From positions 248,001 to 312,000 of the forward strand of contig CAWELJ010000002.1 of the NCBI GenBank assembly GCA_963809825.1: a stretch of 64,000 bases of DNA, read 5' to 3'. Source of the stretch: Bog-473 sp963809825. Its GTDB lineage: Bacteria > Actinomycetota > Acidimicrobiia > Acidimicrobiales > RAAP-2. Of the stretch, positions 1 to 9,965 are shown in pieces. The notes beneath the pieces are model-generated. The model had not been told where the DNA came from, did not search any database, and was given only the letters and a program-made list of their open reading frames with translations. How positions within the stretch are numbered: position 1 is the first letter of the stretch; each line of letters starts with the position of its first letter. The translations under genes were made by a program, and so were the position numbers.

Positions 1-1
1 C

Positions 2-1399
2 CACTCCTCGGGCGGAGGGGGCTCGCAGTCCCAGGCCGCCGGCACCGGCACGGGCACCACGACGACGGTGGCCACCGCCTCGAGCGGCGGGGGTTCGGGC
101 GGGACCAGCACCGGCGGCGGCACGTCCGGCACGGCGGGCCACCCCGGCGCCGCCGCGGCCGCGGCCGCCCCGGCCGCGGCGGGCGGGCCCGCCACCGCGG
201 CCGCCACCTCGGCGGGGGCGTGCGGCGCCAACGGGAACCTGGCCCCCGCGGGCGGGAACGGCGGCGCCACCGCGACCGGCGTGACCGCCACGACCATCAC
301 GGTCGGCAACATCGCCAGCATCAGCGGGATCGCACCCGGGCTCACCCAGAGCGCCCAGCAGGCCACCGAGGCCTGGGCCGCCTACGTGAACAGCACGGGC
401 GGCATCTGCGGGCGCCAGGTGAAGGTGCAGCCCTTCGACGACGGCAACGACTCGGGCACCAACTACGCCGACGCCCAGCAGGCCTGCTCCAGTGACTTCG
501 CCATGGTGGGCAACGCCTCGGGGTTCGACGACGGGAGCGCGCAGGCCGTCGGGGCCTGCGGCATCCCGACCATGTCGGCCGAGGTCTCGACCGCCGCCGC
601 CGGGGGCACCGCCGACATCTTCGGCGCCAGCCCGGGCAACGACCACTACTGGGGGCTCGGGCCGGCCAACTACCTCAAGTCGACCTACCCCAACGCCGTC
701 GGCAAGGCCGGCATGATCTACCTGGCCGTGCCGGCCACCCAGACCCAGGCGGCGCACGAGGTGGCGGCGTACTCGAGCGACGGCTTCCACTACGTGTACA
801 ACACGTCGACCACGCCGGCCAACGCCAACTACTCCACCAACGTGCAGGCGATGCAGAGCGCCGGCGTGCAGTACGTGACCGAGTACTCCGACGCCTCGTC
901 GGCCGAGCGGCTCCTCCAGGCCATGCAGCAGGCCAACTGGGCGCCCCAGGTGGTCGACTGGTTCTCCGAGGAGTACTCGCCGCAGTTCGCCCAGCAGACG
1001 GCGCCGGAGTCCAACGGCGACCTCGTGCTGATGACGGCCACCGCCGCCTACGAGGAGGCGAGCTCCAACCCGGGCCTGCAGCTGATGGAGCAGTGGATGA
1101 ACCGGGTCGCCCCCGGCTACCACCAGGACATCTTCGCCATGCTGGCCTGGTCGGCCGGCCTGGCCTTCGAGCAGGCGGCCAAGCAGGTCGGTCCCGACCT
1201 GACCCGTGCCGCACTCATCTCCAAGCTCCAGGGCATCAACAACTGGACCGGCGGCGGCGTCACCCCGCCCTCGGACATCGGGTCGAAGATCCCGTCGAAG
1301 TGCTTCTTCTACATGAAGATCCAGAACGGGGCCTTCCAGCGGGTCTACCCCAGCGCGCCCAACACCTACGACTGCAACAGCGGCTACTTCCAGTACTAG
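2..1399 (+). CDS. ABC transporter substrate-binding protein, branched-chain amino acid type (5' truncated)
   Basis: Extracytoplasmic solute receptor of a LivK-like uptake system. The frame is open to the left edge, so the true start and signal sequence lie outside; the GTG at 68 is internal. The first ~90 visible residues are a Gly/Ser/Thr/Ala/Pro linker of low complexity. The type I periplasmic binding fold begins near the ITVGNIASISG stretch, followed by the QATEAWAAYVNSTGG segment typical of Leu/Ile/Val-type receptors. Several cysteines (ICGRQ, QACSS, GACGIP, SKCFF, YDCNS) could form disulphides. The permease gene follows 10 bp downstream, which supports the role. The ligand cannot be told from sequence; amino acids, amides or urea are all possible. 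Confidence 0.85.
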   Translation, partial: HSSGGGGSQSQAAGTGTGTTTTVATASSGGGSGGTSTGGGTSGTAGHPGAAAAAAAPAAAGGPATAAATSAGACGANGNLAPAGGNGGATATGVTATTITVGNIASISGIAPGLTQSAQQATEAWAAYVNSTGGICGRQVKVQPFDDGNDSGTNYADAQQACSSDFAMVGNASGFDDGSAQAVGACGIPTMSAEVSTAAAGGTADIFGASPGNDHYWGLGPANYLKSTYPNAVGKAGMIYLAVPATQTQAAHEVAAYSSDGFHYVYNTSTTPANANYSTNVQAMQSAGVQYVTEYSDASSAERLLQAMQQANWAPQVVDWFSEEYSPQFAQQTAPESNGDLVLMTATAAYEEASSNPGLQLMEQWMNRVAPGYHQDIFAMLAWSAGLAFEQAAKQVGPDLTRAALISKLQGINNWTGGGVTPPSDIGSKIPSKCFFYMKIQNGAFQRVYPSAPNTYDCNSGYFQY

Positions 1400-1409
1400 G
1401 GCGCCGACG

Positions 1410-3320
1410 ATGCACGAGTTCCTCGAGTTCACCATCATCGGCATCGTCCTCGGCTCGGCCTACGCCGTGGCCGCCAGCGGCCTCGTCGTCACCTACGCCA
1501 CCTCGGGCATCTTCAACATCGCCCACGGGGCCATGGGCATGTTCATGGCCTTCGTCTACTGGCAGCTCTCCGTGGGCTGGCACCTCAACCCCGCGCTGGC
1601 CTTCGTCCTGACGGTCTTCGTGCTCGCCCCCCTGCTCGGGGCTGCGGTCGAGCGGGGCGTGATCCAGTGGATGGACCCCAACAACGTGGCCACGACGCTG
1701 GCGGTCACGGTGGGGCTGACCCTGCTCTTCTTCGGCCTGGTCAACAACTACCTCTGGAAGCCGACGGCGCGGGTCGTGCCCCAGTTCTTCGGCTTCAGCG
1801 GGTTCACGTTCCTCGGCGTGCACATCGACTGGGAGGAGGTCATCACCGTTGGCGCCGCCGTCGCCATCGCCGTGGGACTGCGCCTCTTCCTGTACCGGAC
1901 GCGCACCGGCATCGCCATGCGCGGGGTGGTCGACAACCGCAGCCTCATCGGGACCTTCGGCGGCCGCCCGGCCCGGCTGTCGACCCTGAGCTGGTCGATC
2001 GGGGCCTCGCTGGCCTCGGTGGCCGGCATCCTGGTGGCGCCGCGACTCCAGCTGCAGCCGCTGATCCTGACCCTGCTCGTGATCGACGCCTACGCCGCCG
2101 CCATGATCGGGCGCCTGCGCAGCCTGCCCATGACGTTCGTCGGGGCGCTCATCGTGGGACTCGCCTCGTCCTACGCCCTCGGCTACATCCCCAACACCGG
2201 GATCTGGTCCTCGACGCCGATCCAGGGCCTGACCCAGTCGGTGCCGTCGATCATCCTCTTCATCGTCCTCCTCGTGCTGCCGATGCACCGCATCCGCAGC
2301 GGCACGCCCCAGCGCCACGCGCCCCTGGCGCCGGCCGGGTTCGTGCGCTCCCTCCAGGGCGGGGCCCTCCTCGTCGCCGCGGTCTGGGTCGCCGTGTCGT
2401 TCATGGGCCCCGGACAGATCGTCAAGCTGGGCATCGGGCTGGGCTTCGGGCTCGTCTGCCTGTCGCTCGTCCCGCTGACGGGATGGGGCGGCTACGTGTC
2501 GATCTGCCAGCTCACCTTCGCCGGTCTCGGGGCGTACGCCATGTACAAGTTCGGCAACGGGGGCTCGCTGGTGGGCCTCGTGGCGGCCGCCGGCCTGGCC
2601 GGTGTCGTCGGCGCGCTGGTGGCGCTGCCCGCCCTGCGCCTGCGCGGCCTCTACCTGGCCCTGGCCACCATGGCCTTCGCCACCCTGATGGACAACGCGT
2701 TCTTCCCCTGGTCCGCCGTCTTCGGCTTCAACGGCGAGGTGGCCATCCACCATCCGGCGCTGTTCGGGCTGAACGTGAACTCGAACAAGGCCTTCACCGT
2801 CTTCCTGGCCGTGGTCTTCGCGTTGCTGTCCATCGCCATCCTGGCCCTGCGCCGTGGTCCGTTCGGCCGGGTCCTGGTCGGGATGAAGGACTCCGAGGCG
2901 GCCTGCGCCACCCTCGGGCTGTCGCTGACCACCACCAAATTGCTGGTCTTCACCCTCTCGGCCGCCATGGCGGGGGTGGCCGGCGCGCTCCTCGGCGGGG
3001 CCGAGTCCGTGACCGGAGGGCTCAGCTACCAGATGTTCGAGAGCCTGCTCATCCTCGCCGTGGTCGCCATCGGCGGCGCCTCCGTCTGCAGCGGCGCCCT
3101 GGCCGGCGGCCTGGCCCTCGGGTTCCTCCCCGCCAACGCCCAGGACGCCTTCATCGGCGCCGGCACGATCGTCCTGGCCTTCTACTCCGACGGCGTGCTG
3201 CCGCTCGTCTACTCCCGGGCGAACCGCTGGTGGAGCGGGCTGACCGCTCCGGGCTCCGCCGCCGTGCCCCTGGCCGCCGACGAGCGGCCCGGGACCCTCG
3301 CCGGCACCCGGGCGGCCTGA
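1410..3320 (+). CDS. Fused LivH-LivM branched-chain amino acid type ABC permease
   Basis: Inner-membrane channel of the uptake system. At 636 aa it is about twice the usual permease length. Residues ~1-300 are LivH-like (FNIAHGAMGM motif near residue 35, many hydrophobic spans). Residues ~315-610 are LivM-like, with the cytoplasmic coupling segment GRVLVGMKDSEAACATLGLS near residue 490, where the ATPase docks. One polypeptide would therefore supply both halves of the pore. It lies 10 bp after the receptor gene. No ATPase genes follow; they are presumably upstream of the window. Substrate is not determined. Confidence 0.9.
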   Translation: MHEFLEFTIIGIVLGSAYAVAASGLVVTYATSGIFNIAHGAMGMFMAFVYWQLSVGWHLNPALAFVLTVFVLAPLLGAAVERGVIQWMDPNNVATTLAVTVGLTLLFFGLVNNYLWKPTARVVPQFFGFSGFTFLGVHIDWEEVITVGAAVAIAVGLRLFLYRTRTGIAMRGVVDNRSLIGTFGGRPARLSTLSWSIGASLASVAGILVAPRLQLQPLILTLLVIDAYAAAMIGRLRSLPMTFVGALIVGLASSYALGYIPNTGIWSSTPIQGLTQSVPSIILFIVLLVLPMHRIRSGTPQRHAPLAPAGFVRSLQGGALLVAAVWVAVSFMGPGQIVKLGIGLGFGLVCLSLVPLTGWGGYVSICQLTFAGLGAYAMYKFGNGGSLVGLVAAAGLAGVVGALVALPALRLRGLYLALATMAFATLMDNAFFPWSAVFGFNGEVAIHHPALFGLNVNSNKAFTVFLAVVFALLSIAILALRRGPFGRVLVGMKDSEAACATLGLSLTTTKLLVFTLSAAMAGVAGALLGGAESVTGGLSYQMFESLLILAVVAIGGASVCSGALAGGLALGFLPANAQDAFIGAGTIVLAFYSDGVLPLVYSRANRWWSGLTAPGSAAVPLAADERPGTLAGTRAA

Positions 3321-3383
3321 ACCGGGGCGGCGGCCACCCCCGGAGCCGGGGCGAGAACCCCGCAGCGACGTGGGGCGCCGCGA

Positions 3384-3412
3384 TTGTCGGACCCCCAGGC
3401 AGCCGCTATCAT
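3384..3412 (+). promoter_or_regulatory. Candidate sigma-A promoter of the str operon
   Basis: TTGTCG (3384-3389), a 17-bp spacer and TATCAT (3407-3412) fit the housekeeping consensus at 4/6 and 5/6 positions in otherwise extremely GC-rich DNA. Expected transcription start is near 3419, giving a leader of about 75 nt before rpsL. A small GC hairpin at 3338-3351 lies between the permease gene and this promoter and might end upstream transcription, though it lacks a T tract. Confidence 0.7.
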
Positions 3413-3422
3413 TGACTTCCTG

Positions 3423-3464
3423 CCTTGTGCGGCTTCGGCCGGCGCGCGAGCGCCACGCACAGGG
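3423..3464 (+). ncRNA. Structured 5' leader of rpsL mRNA (three-way junction)
   Basis: An outer stem pairs 3423-3430 with 3457-3464 (eight pairs, one U-G). It encloses two adjacent hairpins: 3431-3440, a three-pair stem closed by the very stable C(UUCG)G tetraloop, and 3441-3454, a five-pair stem GGCGC/GCGCC closed by GCGA, a GNRA tetraloop. The element begins about 4 nt after the predicted transcript start and ends 30 nt before the rpsL start codon. The pairing is read from sequence; any regulatory role, for example feedback by S12 or S7, is inference. Confidence 0.5.
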
Positions 3465-3494
3465 AGTCACATTTTCCGTATCGAGAGGTAGCGC

Positions 3495-3866
3495 GTGCCC
3501 ACAATCGCCCAGCTCGTCCGCAAGGGACGGCAGGCCAAGGTGACCAAGACCAAGACCCCCGCCCTCAAGGGCGCGCCCCAGCGGCGGGGGGTCTGCACCC
3601 GCGTCTACACGACCACGCCCAAGAAGCCGAACTCGGCCCTGCGCAAGGTCGCCCGCGTGCGGCTGTCCTCGGGCGTCGAGATCACCGCCTACATCCCCGG
3701 CGTGGGCCACAACCTCCAGGAGCACTCCATCGTCCTGGTCCGCGGTGGCCGTGTGAAGGACCTGCCGGGCGTGCGCTACAAGGTCGTGCGCGGCGCGCTC
3801 GACACCTCGGGCGTGCGCGAGCGCAGCCAGGCCCGCAGCCGCTACGGCGCCAAGAAGGAGTCATAG
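3495..3866 (+). CDS. rpsL: 30S ribosomal protein S12
   Basis: Decoding-centre protein of the small subunit, 123 aa. It has the TTTPKKPNSALRK loop and the GGRVKDLPGVRYK segment, both with the lysines found in streptomycin-sensitive forms; the Asp that is often methylthiolated follows the second lysine. The start is GTG, preceded by GAGAGG. First gene of the str operon, 3 bp before rpsG, with a promoter and structured leader upstream. Confidence 0.98.
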   Translation: MPTIAQLVRKGRQAKVTKTKTPALKGAPQRRGVCTRVYTTTPKKPNSALRKVARVRLSSGVEITAYIPGVGHNLQEHSIVLVRGGRVKDLPGVRYKVVRGALDTSGVRERSQARSRYGAKKES

Positions 3867-3869
3867 CCC

Positions 3870-4340
3870 ATGCCCCGTAACGGCCCCGCCACCCGCCGGG
3901 AGCTCGCCCCGGACCCCGTCTACCGCTCGGTCCTCGTGACCCAGGTGGTCAACAAGATCCTGTCGCGCGGCAAGCGCACCCTGGCCGAGCGCATCGTCTA
4001 CACCGCCCTGGACCAGGTGCAGGAGAAGTCGGGCGGTGACCCCGTCGCCGCGCTCAAGCGCGCCGTCGAGAACACCCGGCCCGAGGTCGAGGTCAAGTCG
4101 CGCCGCGTCGGTGGCGCCACCTACCAGGTGCCCGTCGAGGTGCGGCCCCGGCGCGCCACCACGCTGGCCATCCGCTGGCTCACCACCTACTCGCGCCAGC
4201 GCCGGGAGAAGACCATGGCCGAGCGCCTGGCGGGGGAGATCCTGGACGCCTCGAACAACATCGGGGCATCGGTGAAGCGCCGCGAGGACATGCACAAGAT
4301 GGCGGAGTCGAACCGCGCCTTCGCCCACTACCGCTGGTAG
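3870..4340 (+). CDS. rpsG: 30S ribosomal protein S7
   Basis: Primary binder of the 16S rRNA 3' major domain and organiser of the 30S head, 156 aa, full length. Typical stretches are MPRNGPATRRELAPDP at the start, RRVGGATYQVPVEV in the middle and REDMHKMAESNRAFAHYRW at the end. It follows rpsL by 3 bp and precedes fusA by 21 bp. In E. coli S7 regulates this operon by binding between rpsL and rpsG; a 3-bp gap here leaves no room for that element. Confidence 0.98.
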   Translation: MPRNGPATRRELAPDPVYRSVLVTQVVNKILSRGKRTLAERIVYTALDQVQEKSGGDPVAALKRAVENTRPEVEVKSRRVGGATYQVPVEVRPRRATTLAIRWLTTYSRQRREKTMAERLAGEILDASNNIGASVKRREDMHKMAESNRAFAHYRW

Positions 4341-4361
4341 TGGACCGGACACCGCTGCGCC

Positions 4362-6461
4362 ATGGCTGACGCCCTCCCCACCCGCGATTTCCCGCTGGCC
4401 AAGACCCGCAACATCGGGATCATGGCTCACATCGACGCCGGCAAGACCACGACGACCGAGCGCATCCTCTACTACACCGGTCGCAACTACAAGATCGGCG
4501 AGGTGCACGAGGGTGCCGCCACCATGGACTGGATGGTCCAGGAGCAGGAGCGCGGCATCACCATCACCTCGGCCGCCACCACCTGCAGCTGGCGCGACAA
4601 CTGGATCAACATCATCGACACCCCGGGCCACGTCGACTTCACGGTGGAGGTGGAGCGCTCGCTGCGCGTCCTCGACGGCGCGGTGGCGGTCTTCGACGCC
4701 GTCGCCGGCGTCGAGCCCCAGACCGAGACGGTGTGGCGCCAAGCCAACAAGTACAACGTCCCGCGCATCTGCTTCGTGAACAAAATGGACCGCATCGGCG
4801 CCGATTTCGAGCGCACGGTGCAGATGATCCGCGACCGCCTCGACGCCCTGCCGGCCGTGATCCAGCTCCCCATCGGCGCCGAGTCCGAGTTCAAGGGCGT
4901 CGTCGACCTGCTCGAGGAGAAGGCCCTGGTCTGGTCCTCCGACATGGGCGAGGAGTGGGAGACGCTCGACATCCCCGAGGCCATGGCGAGCGAGGCCGAG
5001 GACGCCCGCCACCAGCTCGTCGACGTCGTGTCGAACTTCGACGACACCATCATGGAGAAGTACCTGGCCGAGGAGCCGATCACGGCCGAGGACCTGCGCC
5101 GGGCCCTGCGCACGGCCACGCTCGAGGCGGCCGTGGTCCCCGTGCTGTGCGGGTCTGCGTTCAAGAACAAGGGTGTCCAGCCCATGCTCGACGCCGTCGT
5201 CGACTTCCTGCCCAGCCCGCTCGACCTGCCGCCCACCCAGGGGCACCGGCCGAACCACCTCGAGGACGTCGAGGAGCGCAAGGCCGACGACAGCGACGCC
5301 TTCTCGGCGCTCGCCTTCAAGATCATGACCGACCCCTTCGTGGGGAAGCTCACCTACATCCGGGTCTATTCGGGCACCCTCACCAAGGGCTCCTCCGTTC
5401 TCAACTCCACCAAGGACAAGAAGGAGCGCGTCGGCCGCATCCTGCAGATGCACGCCAACCACCGCGAGGACAAGGACGCCATCTTCGCCGGCGACATCAT
5501 GGCGGTGGTCGGCATGAAGAACACGACGACGGGCGACACGCTGTGCGCCCCGGGGCAGGCGATCGTGCTCGAGGCGCTCACCTTCCCCGAGCCCGTGATC
5601 CACGTGGCCGTCGAGCCCAAGACGAAGGCCGACCAGGACAAGCTGTCGCGCGCCCTCTACGCCCTCAGCGAGGAGGACCCGACCTTCCGGGTGCGCTCGG
5701 ACGAGGAGACCGGCCAGACCGTGATCTCGGGCATGGGCGAGCTGCACCTCGAGGTGCTGGTCGACCGCATGCTGCGCGAGTTCTCGGTCGACGCCAACGT
5801 GGGCAAGCCCCAGGTGGCCTACCGCGAGACGATCCGCAAGCCGATCGAGAAGGTGGAGGAGCGCTACATCCGCCAGACCGGTGGCCGCGGCCAGTACGGC
5901 CACGTCGTCATCAGCGCCGAGCCCACCGGCCCGGGGGGCGGCTACGAGTTCATCGACAAGATCAGCGGCGGTGTGATCCCCAAGGAGTACATCCCCTCGG
6001 TCGACGCCGGGATCCAGGAGGCGCTCACCGCCGGGGTGCTGGCCGGCTATCCGACGGTCGACGTCCGGGTGACCCTCACGTACGGCTCGTACCACGACGT
6101 GGACTCCTCGGAGATGGCGTTCAAGATCGCCGGCTCCATGGCCATCAAGAAGGCGCTGCGGGCGGCCAGCCCGGTGCTCCTGGAGCCGGTCATGGAGGTG
6201 ACGGTGACGGCGCCGGACGACTTCTTGGGCGCGGTCACCGGCGACCTGTCCTCCCGACGGGGGAGGATGGAGGGCATGGAGCAGCAGGGCACCAGCCACG
6301 TGGTCAAGGCGCTGGTACCGCTGGCCGACATGTTCGGCTACTCTACTGACCTGCGTTCGCGCACCCAGGGTCGCGCCACGTACACGATGCAGTTCCATTC
6401 GTACAACCAGGTTCCGGAGTCGATCTCCAAGGAGATCGTCGCCCGGGCCCACGGGGAATAA
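4362..6461 (+). CDS. fusA: Elongation factor G
   Basis: Translocation GTPase, 699 aa, full length. G1 AHIDAGKT is at residues 22-29, G3 DTPGH near 86-90 and G4 NKMD near 140-143. Domain II and the domain IV segment QTGGRGQYGHV, needed for tRNA movement, are present. No clear Shine-Dalgarno precedes the ATG, so translation may be coupled to rpsG. A hairpin sits between this gene and tuf. Confidence 0.98.
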   Translation: MADALPTRDFPLAKTRNIGIMAHIDAGKTTTTERILYYTGRNYKIGEVHEGAATMDWMVQEQERGITITSAATTCSWRDNWINIIDTPGHVDFTVEVERSLRVLDGAVAVFDAVAGVEPQTETVWRQANKYNVPRICFVNKMDRIGADFERTVQMIRDRLDALPAVIQLPIGAESEFKGVVDLLEEKALVWSSDMGEEWETLDIPEAMASEAEDARHQLVDVVSNFDDTIMEKYLAEEPITAEDLRRALRTATLEAAVVPVLCGSAFKNKGVQPMLDAVVDFLPSPLDLPPTQGHRPNHLEDVEERKADDSDAFSALAFKIMTDPFVGKLTYIRVYSGTLTKGSSVLNSTKDKKERVGRILQMHANHREDKDAIFAGDIMAVVGMKNTTTGDTLCAPGQAIVLEALTFPEPVIHVAVEPKTKADQDKLSRALYALSEEDPTFRVRSDEETGQTVISGMGELHLEVLVDRMLREFSVDANVGKPQVAYRETIRKPIEKVEERYIRQTGGRGQYGHVVISAEPTGPGGGYEFIDKISGGVIPKEYIPSVDAGIQEALTAGVLAGYPTVDVRVTLTYGSYHDVDSSEMAFKIAGSMAIKKALRAASPVLLEPVMEVTVTAPDDFLGAVTGDLSSRRGRMEGMEQQGTSHVVKALVPLADMFGYSTDLRSRTQGRATYTMQFHSYNQVPESISKEIVARAHGE

Positions 6462-6538
6462 CCCCGGCCGGATCCGGCGCCGGGGCACGCGCACCAGCGT
6501 GCAGCACGAGACGGATCGCACGAGAGACAGACAGCGTC

Positions 6539-6555
6539 GGGGCCACGGTGGCCCC
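6539..6555 (+). other. Hairpin between fusA and tuf
   Basis: GGGGCCA (6539-6545) pairs with TGGCCCC (6549-6555) around a CGG loop. With no T tract it is more likely an mRNA processing or stability element, or a partial attenuator, than a full terminator. The 120-bp gap is the largest within the str operon. I see no convincing promoter in it. Confidence 0.35.
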
Positions 6556-6581
6556 GTCCACTAGCAGGGAGTAGCGAGGCG

Positions 6582-7772
<1,191 letters not shown>

Positions 7773-7805
7773 TCCGACCGCAGCGAGAGAGCAGGCAGCG
7801 AGACC

Positions 7806-8132
7806 ATGGCCGACGGCCCGAAGCAGAAGATCCGCATCAGGCTCAAGGCCTACGACCACGAGATCCTCGACCAGTCGACGGAGAAGATCGTCCAGACCGT
7901 GCTGCGGACCCAGGCCAAGGTGCTCGGGCCCGTCCCGCTGCCGACCGACAAGCACCGCTACACGGTGATCCGGTCGCCGCACAAGTACAAGGACTCCCGC
8001 GAGCACTTCGAGATGCGGGTCCACAAGCGCCTGGTCGACATCGTCGAGCACACGCCCAAGACGGTCGACTCGCTGCAGCGCCTCGACCTGCCCGCCGGCG
8101 TGGACATCGAGATCAAGATCCAGACGGCCTGA
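7806..8132 (+). CDS. rpsJ: 30S ribosomal protein S10
   Basis: Small-subunit head protein and NusG/NusB partner in antitermination, 108 aa. The N-terminal KIRIRLKAYDHEILDQST and the VIRSPHKYKDSREHFEMR loop are characteristic. It sits 33 bp after tuf and appears to be cotranscribed with the str genes, because a promoter and a long leader separate it from rplC and the rest of the S10 cluster. Confidence 0.97.
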   Translation: MADGPKQKIRIRLKAYDHEILDQSTEKIVQTVLRTQAKVLGPVPLPTDKHRYTVIRSPHKYKDSREHFEMRVHKRLVDIVEHTPKTVDSLQRLDLPAGVDIEIKIQTA

Positions 8133-8163
8133 CGGCCGGCCACCCCGCCTCCCCGCCGGACGC

Positions 8164-8192
8164 CTGGCAGGGGGGCCGGGCCATGGTGTAAC
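8164..8192 (+). promoter_or_regulatory. Candidate promoter upstream of rplC
   Basis: CTGGCA (8164-8169), a 17-bp spacer and TGTAAC (8187-8192) match 4/6 consensus bases each. Expected start is near 8199, giving a leader of about 180 nt before rplC. The 248-bp gap between rpsJ and rplC is the longest in the ribosomal block, which favours a new transcription start here. Confidence 0.45.
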
Positions 8193-8198
8193 CTCGCG

Positions 8199-8341
8199 AG
8201 CCGCCGAATTCGGCTGCTCAGGGCGGGAAACAGCGGCACCCCGGTGCTGCGGACGACAACAGACGTGCGTGATCGCCGGCTCCGGCCGGGACCTCACGCC
8301 GAACCATTCGAGCGCTCCGCTCGGGATTCCCGGGCGGAGCG
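8199..8341 (+). ncRNA. Candidate S10-operon leader with strong hairpins
   Basis: At the predicted 5' end, the 12-nt palindrome GCCGAATTCGGC (8203-8214) can form a short stem-loop extended by AGC/GCT. Near the 3' end, CGCTCCGC (8313-8320) pairs with GCGGAGCG (8334-8341). A T-G wobble and CGGG/CCCG continue that stem to a 3-nt ATT loop, giving 13 consecutive pairs. It ends 39 nt before the rplC start. In E. coli L4 acts on the S10 leader; whether this element does so is inference, and GC-rich DNA forms chance stems. Confidence 0.4.
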
Positions 8342-8380
8342 TTGGCATGCGCAGGGGGAACCCGCGCAGGGAGAGGACAC

Positions 8381-9040
8381 GTGGCAAGCAAGGCGATCGT
8401 CGGCGAGAAAGTCGGCATGACCCAGGTCTGGGACGACCAGAACCGCGCCGTACCGGTGACGGTCCTCAAGGTCGCGCCCGTGCGCGTGGTCCAGGTCAAG
8501 ACGCCCGAGACCGACGGCTACGCCGCCCTGCAGGTGACCTGGGGCTTCCGGCGCAACTCGACCCTGAACAAGCCCCAGCTGGGGCACTACGCCAAGGCCG
8601 GCGTCAACCCGGGCCGGGCGCTGGTGGAGCTCCGTCTCGACGACGTGGCCGACTACACGGTGGGCCAGGAGCTCGGGGCCGACCTCTGGGAGGCCGGCGA
8701 GCGGGTCGACGCCATCGCGGTCTCCAAGGGCAAGGGCTTCGCCGGCGGCATGAAGCGCCACAACTTCAAGGGCCAGGGGGCCTCGCACGGCAACCACCGC
8801 AGCCACCGCGTGCCGGGCGCCATCGGCGCCTGCGCCACGCCGTCCCGGGTCTTCAAGGGCACCAAGATGGCGGGCCAGCTCGGCGGCAACCAGGTCACGG
8901 CCCTCAACCTCGAGGTCGTCTCCGCCGACCCCGAGCGCGAGCTGGTGCTCGTCCGGGGCGCGGTCCCGGGGGCCCGGGGCAGCGTCGTCGTGCTGCGCAA
9001 CTCGGTCAAGACCCCGTCCAAGGCCGGGAGGTCGCGATGA
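8381..9040 (+). CDS. rplC: 50S ribosomal protein L3
   Basis: Early 23S rRNA binder near the peptidyl-transferase centre, 219 aa. I chose the GTG at 8381, giving (V)ASKAIVGEKVGMTQVWDD, because GGGAGAGG lies just before it; the frame is open further upstream but that part is the leader. The central MKRHNFKGQGASHGNHRSHR segment with the methylated-Gln region is present. The stop overlaps the rplD ATG (ATGA). Confidence 0.96.
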   Translation: MASKAIVGEKVGMTQVWDDQNRAVPVTVLKVAPVRVVQVKTPETDGYAALQVTWGFRRNSTLNKPQLGHYAKAGVNPGRALVELRLDDVADYTVGQELGADLWEAGERVDAIAVSKGKGFAGGMKRHNFKGQGASHGNHRSHRVPGAIGACATPSRVFKGTKMAGQLGGNQVTALNLEVVSADPERELVLVRGAVPGARGSVVVLRNSVKTPSKAGRSR

Positions 9041-9965
9041 CGGCGACCGCGACCGGCGGCGGGCGGACCGGCGCCGTGGTGCGCCACACGATCGTGAAGG
9101 ACCGCCCGGCCCTGGCCACCCGGAGCGTGACCCGGCGCAACGCGGCCGGCCACGACCTCGGCCCGGTCGAGCTGGAACCGACCATCTTCGGCCTCGAGCC
9201 CAACCGGGCCGTCCTGCACCAGGTGGTGACCGCCCAGCTGGCCGCCAGCCGGGCCGGGACCCAGTCCACCAAGACCCGGGCCGAGGTGCGCGGCGGCGGC
9301 GCCAAGCCGTTCCGCCAGAAGGGCACCGGCCGCGCCCGGCAGGGGAGCAGCCGCTCGCCCTCCATGAGCGGCGGTGGCGTGGCGCTCGGCCCCAAGCCGC
9401 GCAGCTACGCCCAGCGCACCCCCAAGAAGATGGTGCGCCTGGCCCTCCTCTCGGCCCTGAGCGACCGCGCCGAGATCGGCCGCATCGCCCTCATCGACGA
9501 CTGGAAGATGCAGGCGCCCAAGACCAAGGACGCCGTCACGGTCCTGCGCAAGCTCAAGCTCGACGGCACGGTCCTGGTCGTCGTGGCCCAGGACGAGCTC
9601 GACGTCGAGCGCTCCTTCGCCAACCTGCCCGAGGCGCAGACCACGACCTTCGCCGAGCTCTCGGCCCACGACGTGCTGCGGGCCGACTGGCTGCTCTTCT
9701 CGGACCGCACCCTGCCCACGGCCGTCTCGGACTTCTCGGGGACCCACCTGGTCGAGGAGAGCGAGCCGGGGGCGACCGAGCCGCCCGCAGACGACGCCGC
9801 AGCGCCCGAGGCCGAGGACGCGACGCCGGCCAAGCCCCGGGCACGGGCGACGAAGCGGGCCCAGGCCGTGGCCGAGCCCGAGGCTCAGGCCGACGCCGAC
9901 GCCGACACGGACGCCGACGCCGAGCGACAGAGGACGGGAACGAGGAGGCCGACGCCGATGCGTGA
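9037..9965 (+). CDS. rplD: 50S ribosomal protein L4 with acidic C-terminal tail; frame break before its stop
   Basis: Exit-tunnel protein of the large subunit. The L4 core (TKTRAEVRGGGAKPFRQKGTGRA loop region, then RLALLSALSDRA) is intact to about residue 235, followed by a ~75-residue Ala/Glu/Asp/Pro tail. As assembled, the frame never stops: it turns from ADADTDADAE to Arg-rich residues and runs straight into L23 at 9958. In another frame the DNA reads EDGNEEADADA and a TGA at 9963-9965 that overlaps the L23 start. One missing base near 9925-9930 would restore this. A real L4-L23 fusion is the alternative reading. Confidence 0.9.

Noticed and set aside
3861..6521. An 886-residue antisense frame over rpsG and fusA (similar ones over tuf, livHM and glmS)
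   Set aside because: Composition is His/Val/Leu/Gly/Asp-biased as expected for the complement of GC-rich codons; no family signature or ribosome binding site.
8269..9036. Upstream extension of the L4 frame through rplC
   Set aside because: It is the shifted frame of L3. L4 homology begins at the ATG at 9037, which overlaps the L3 stop.
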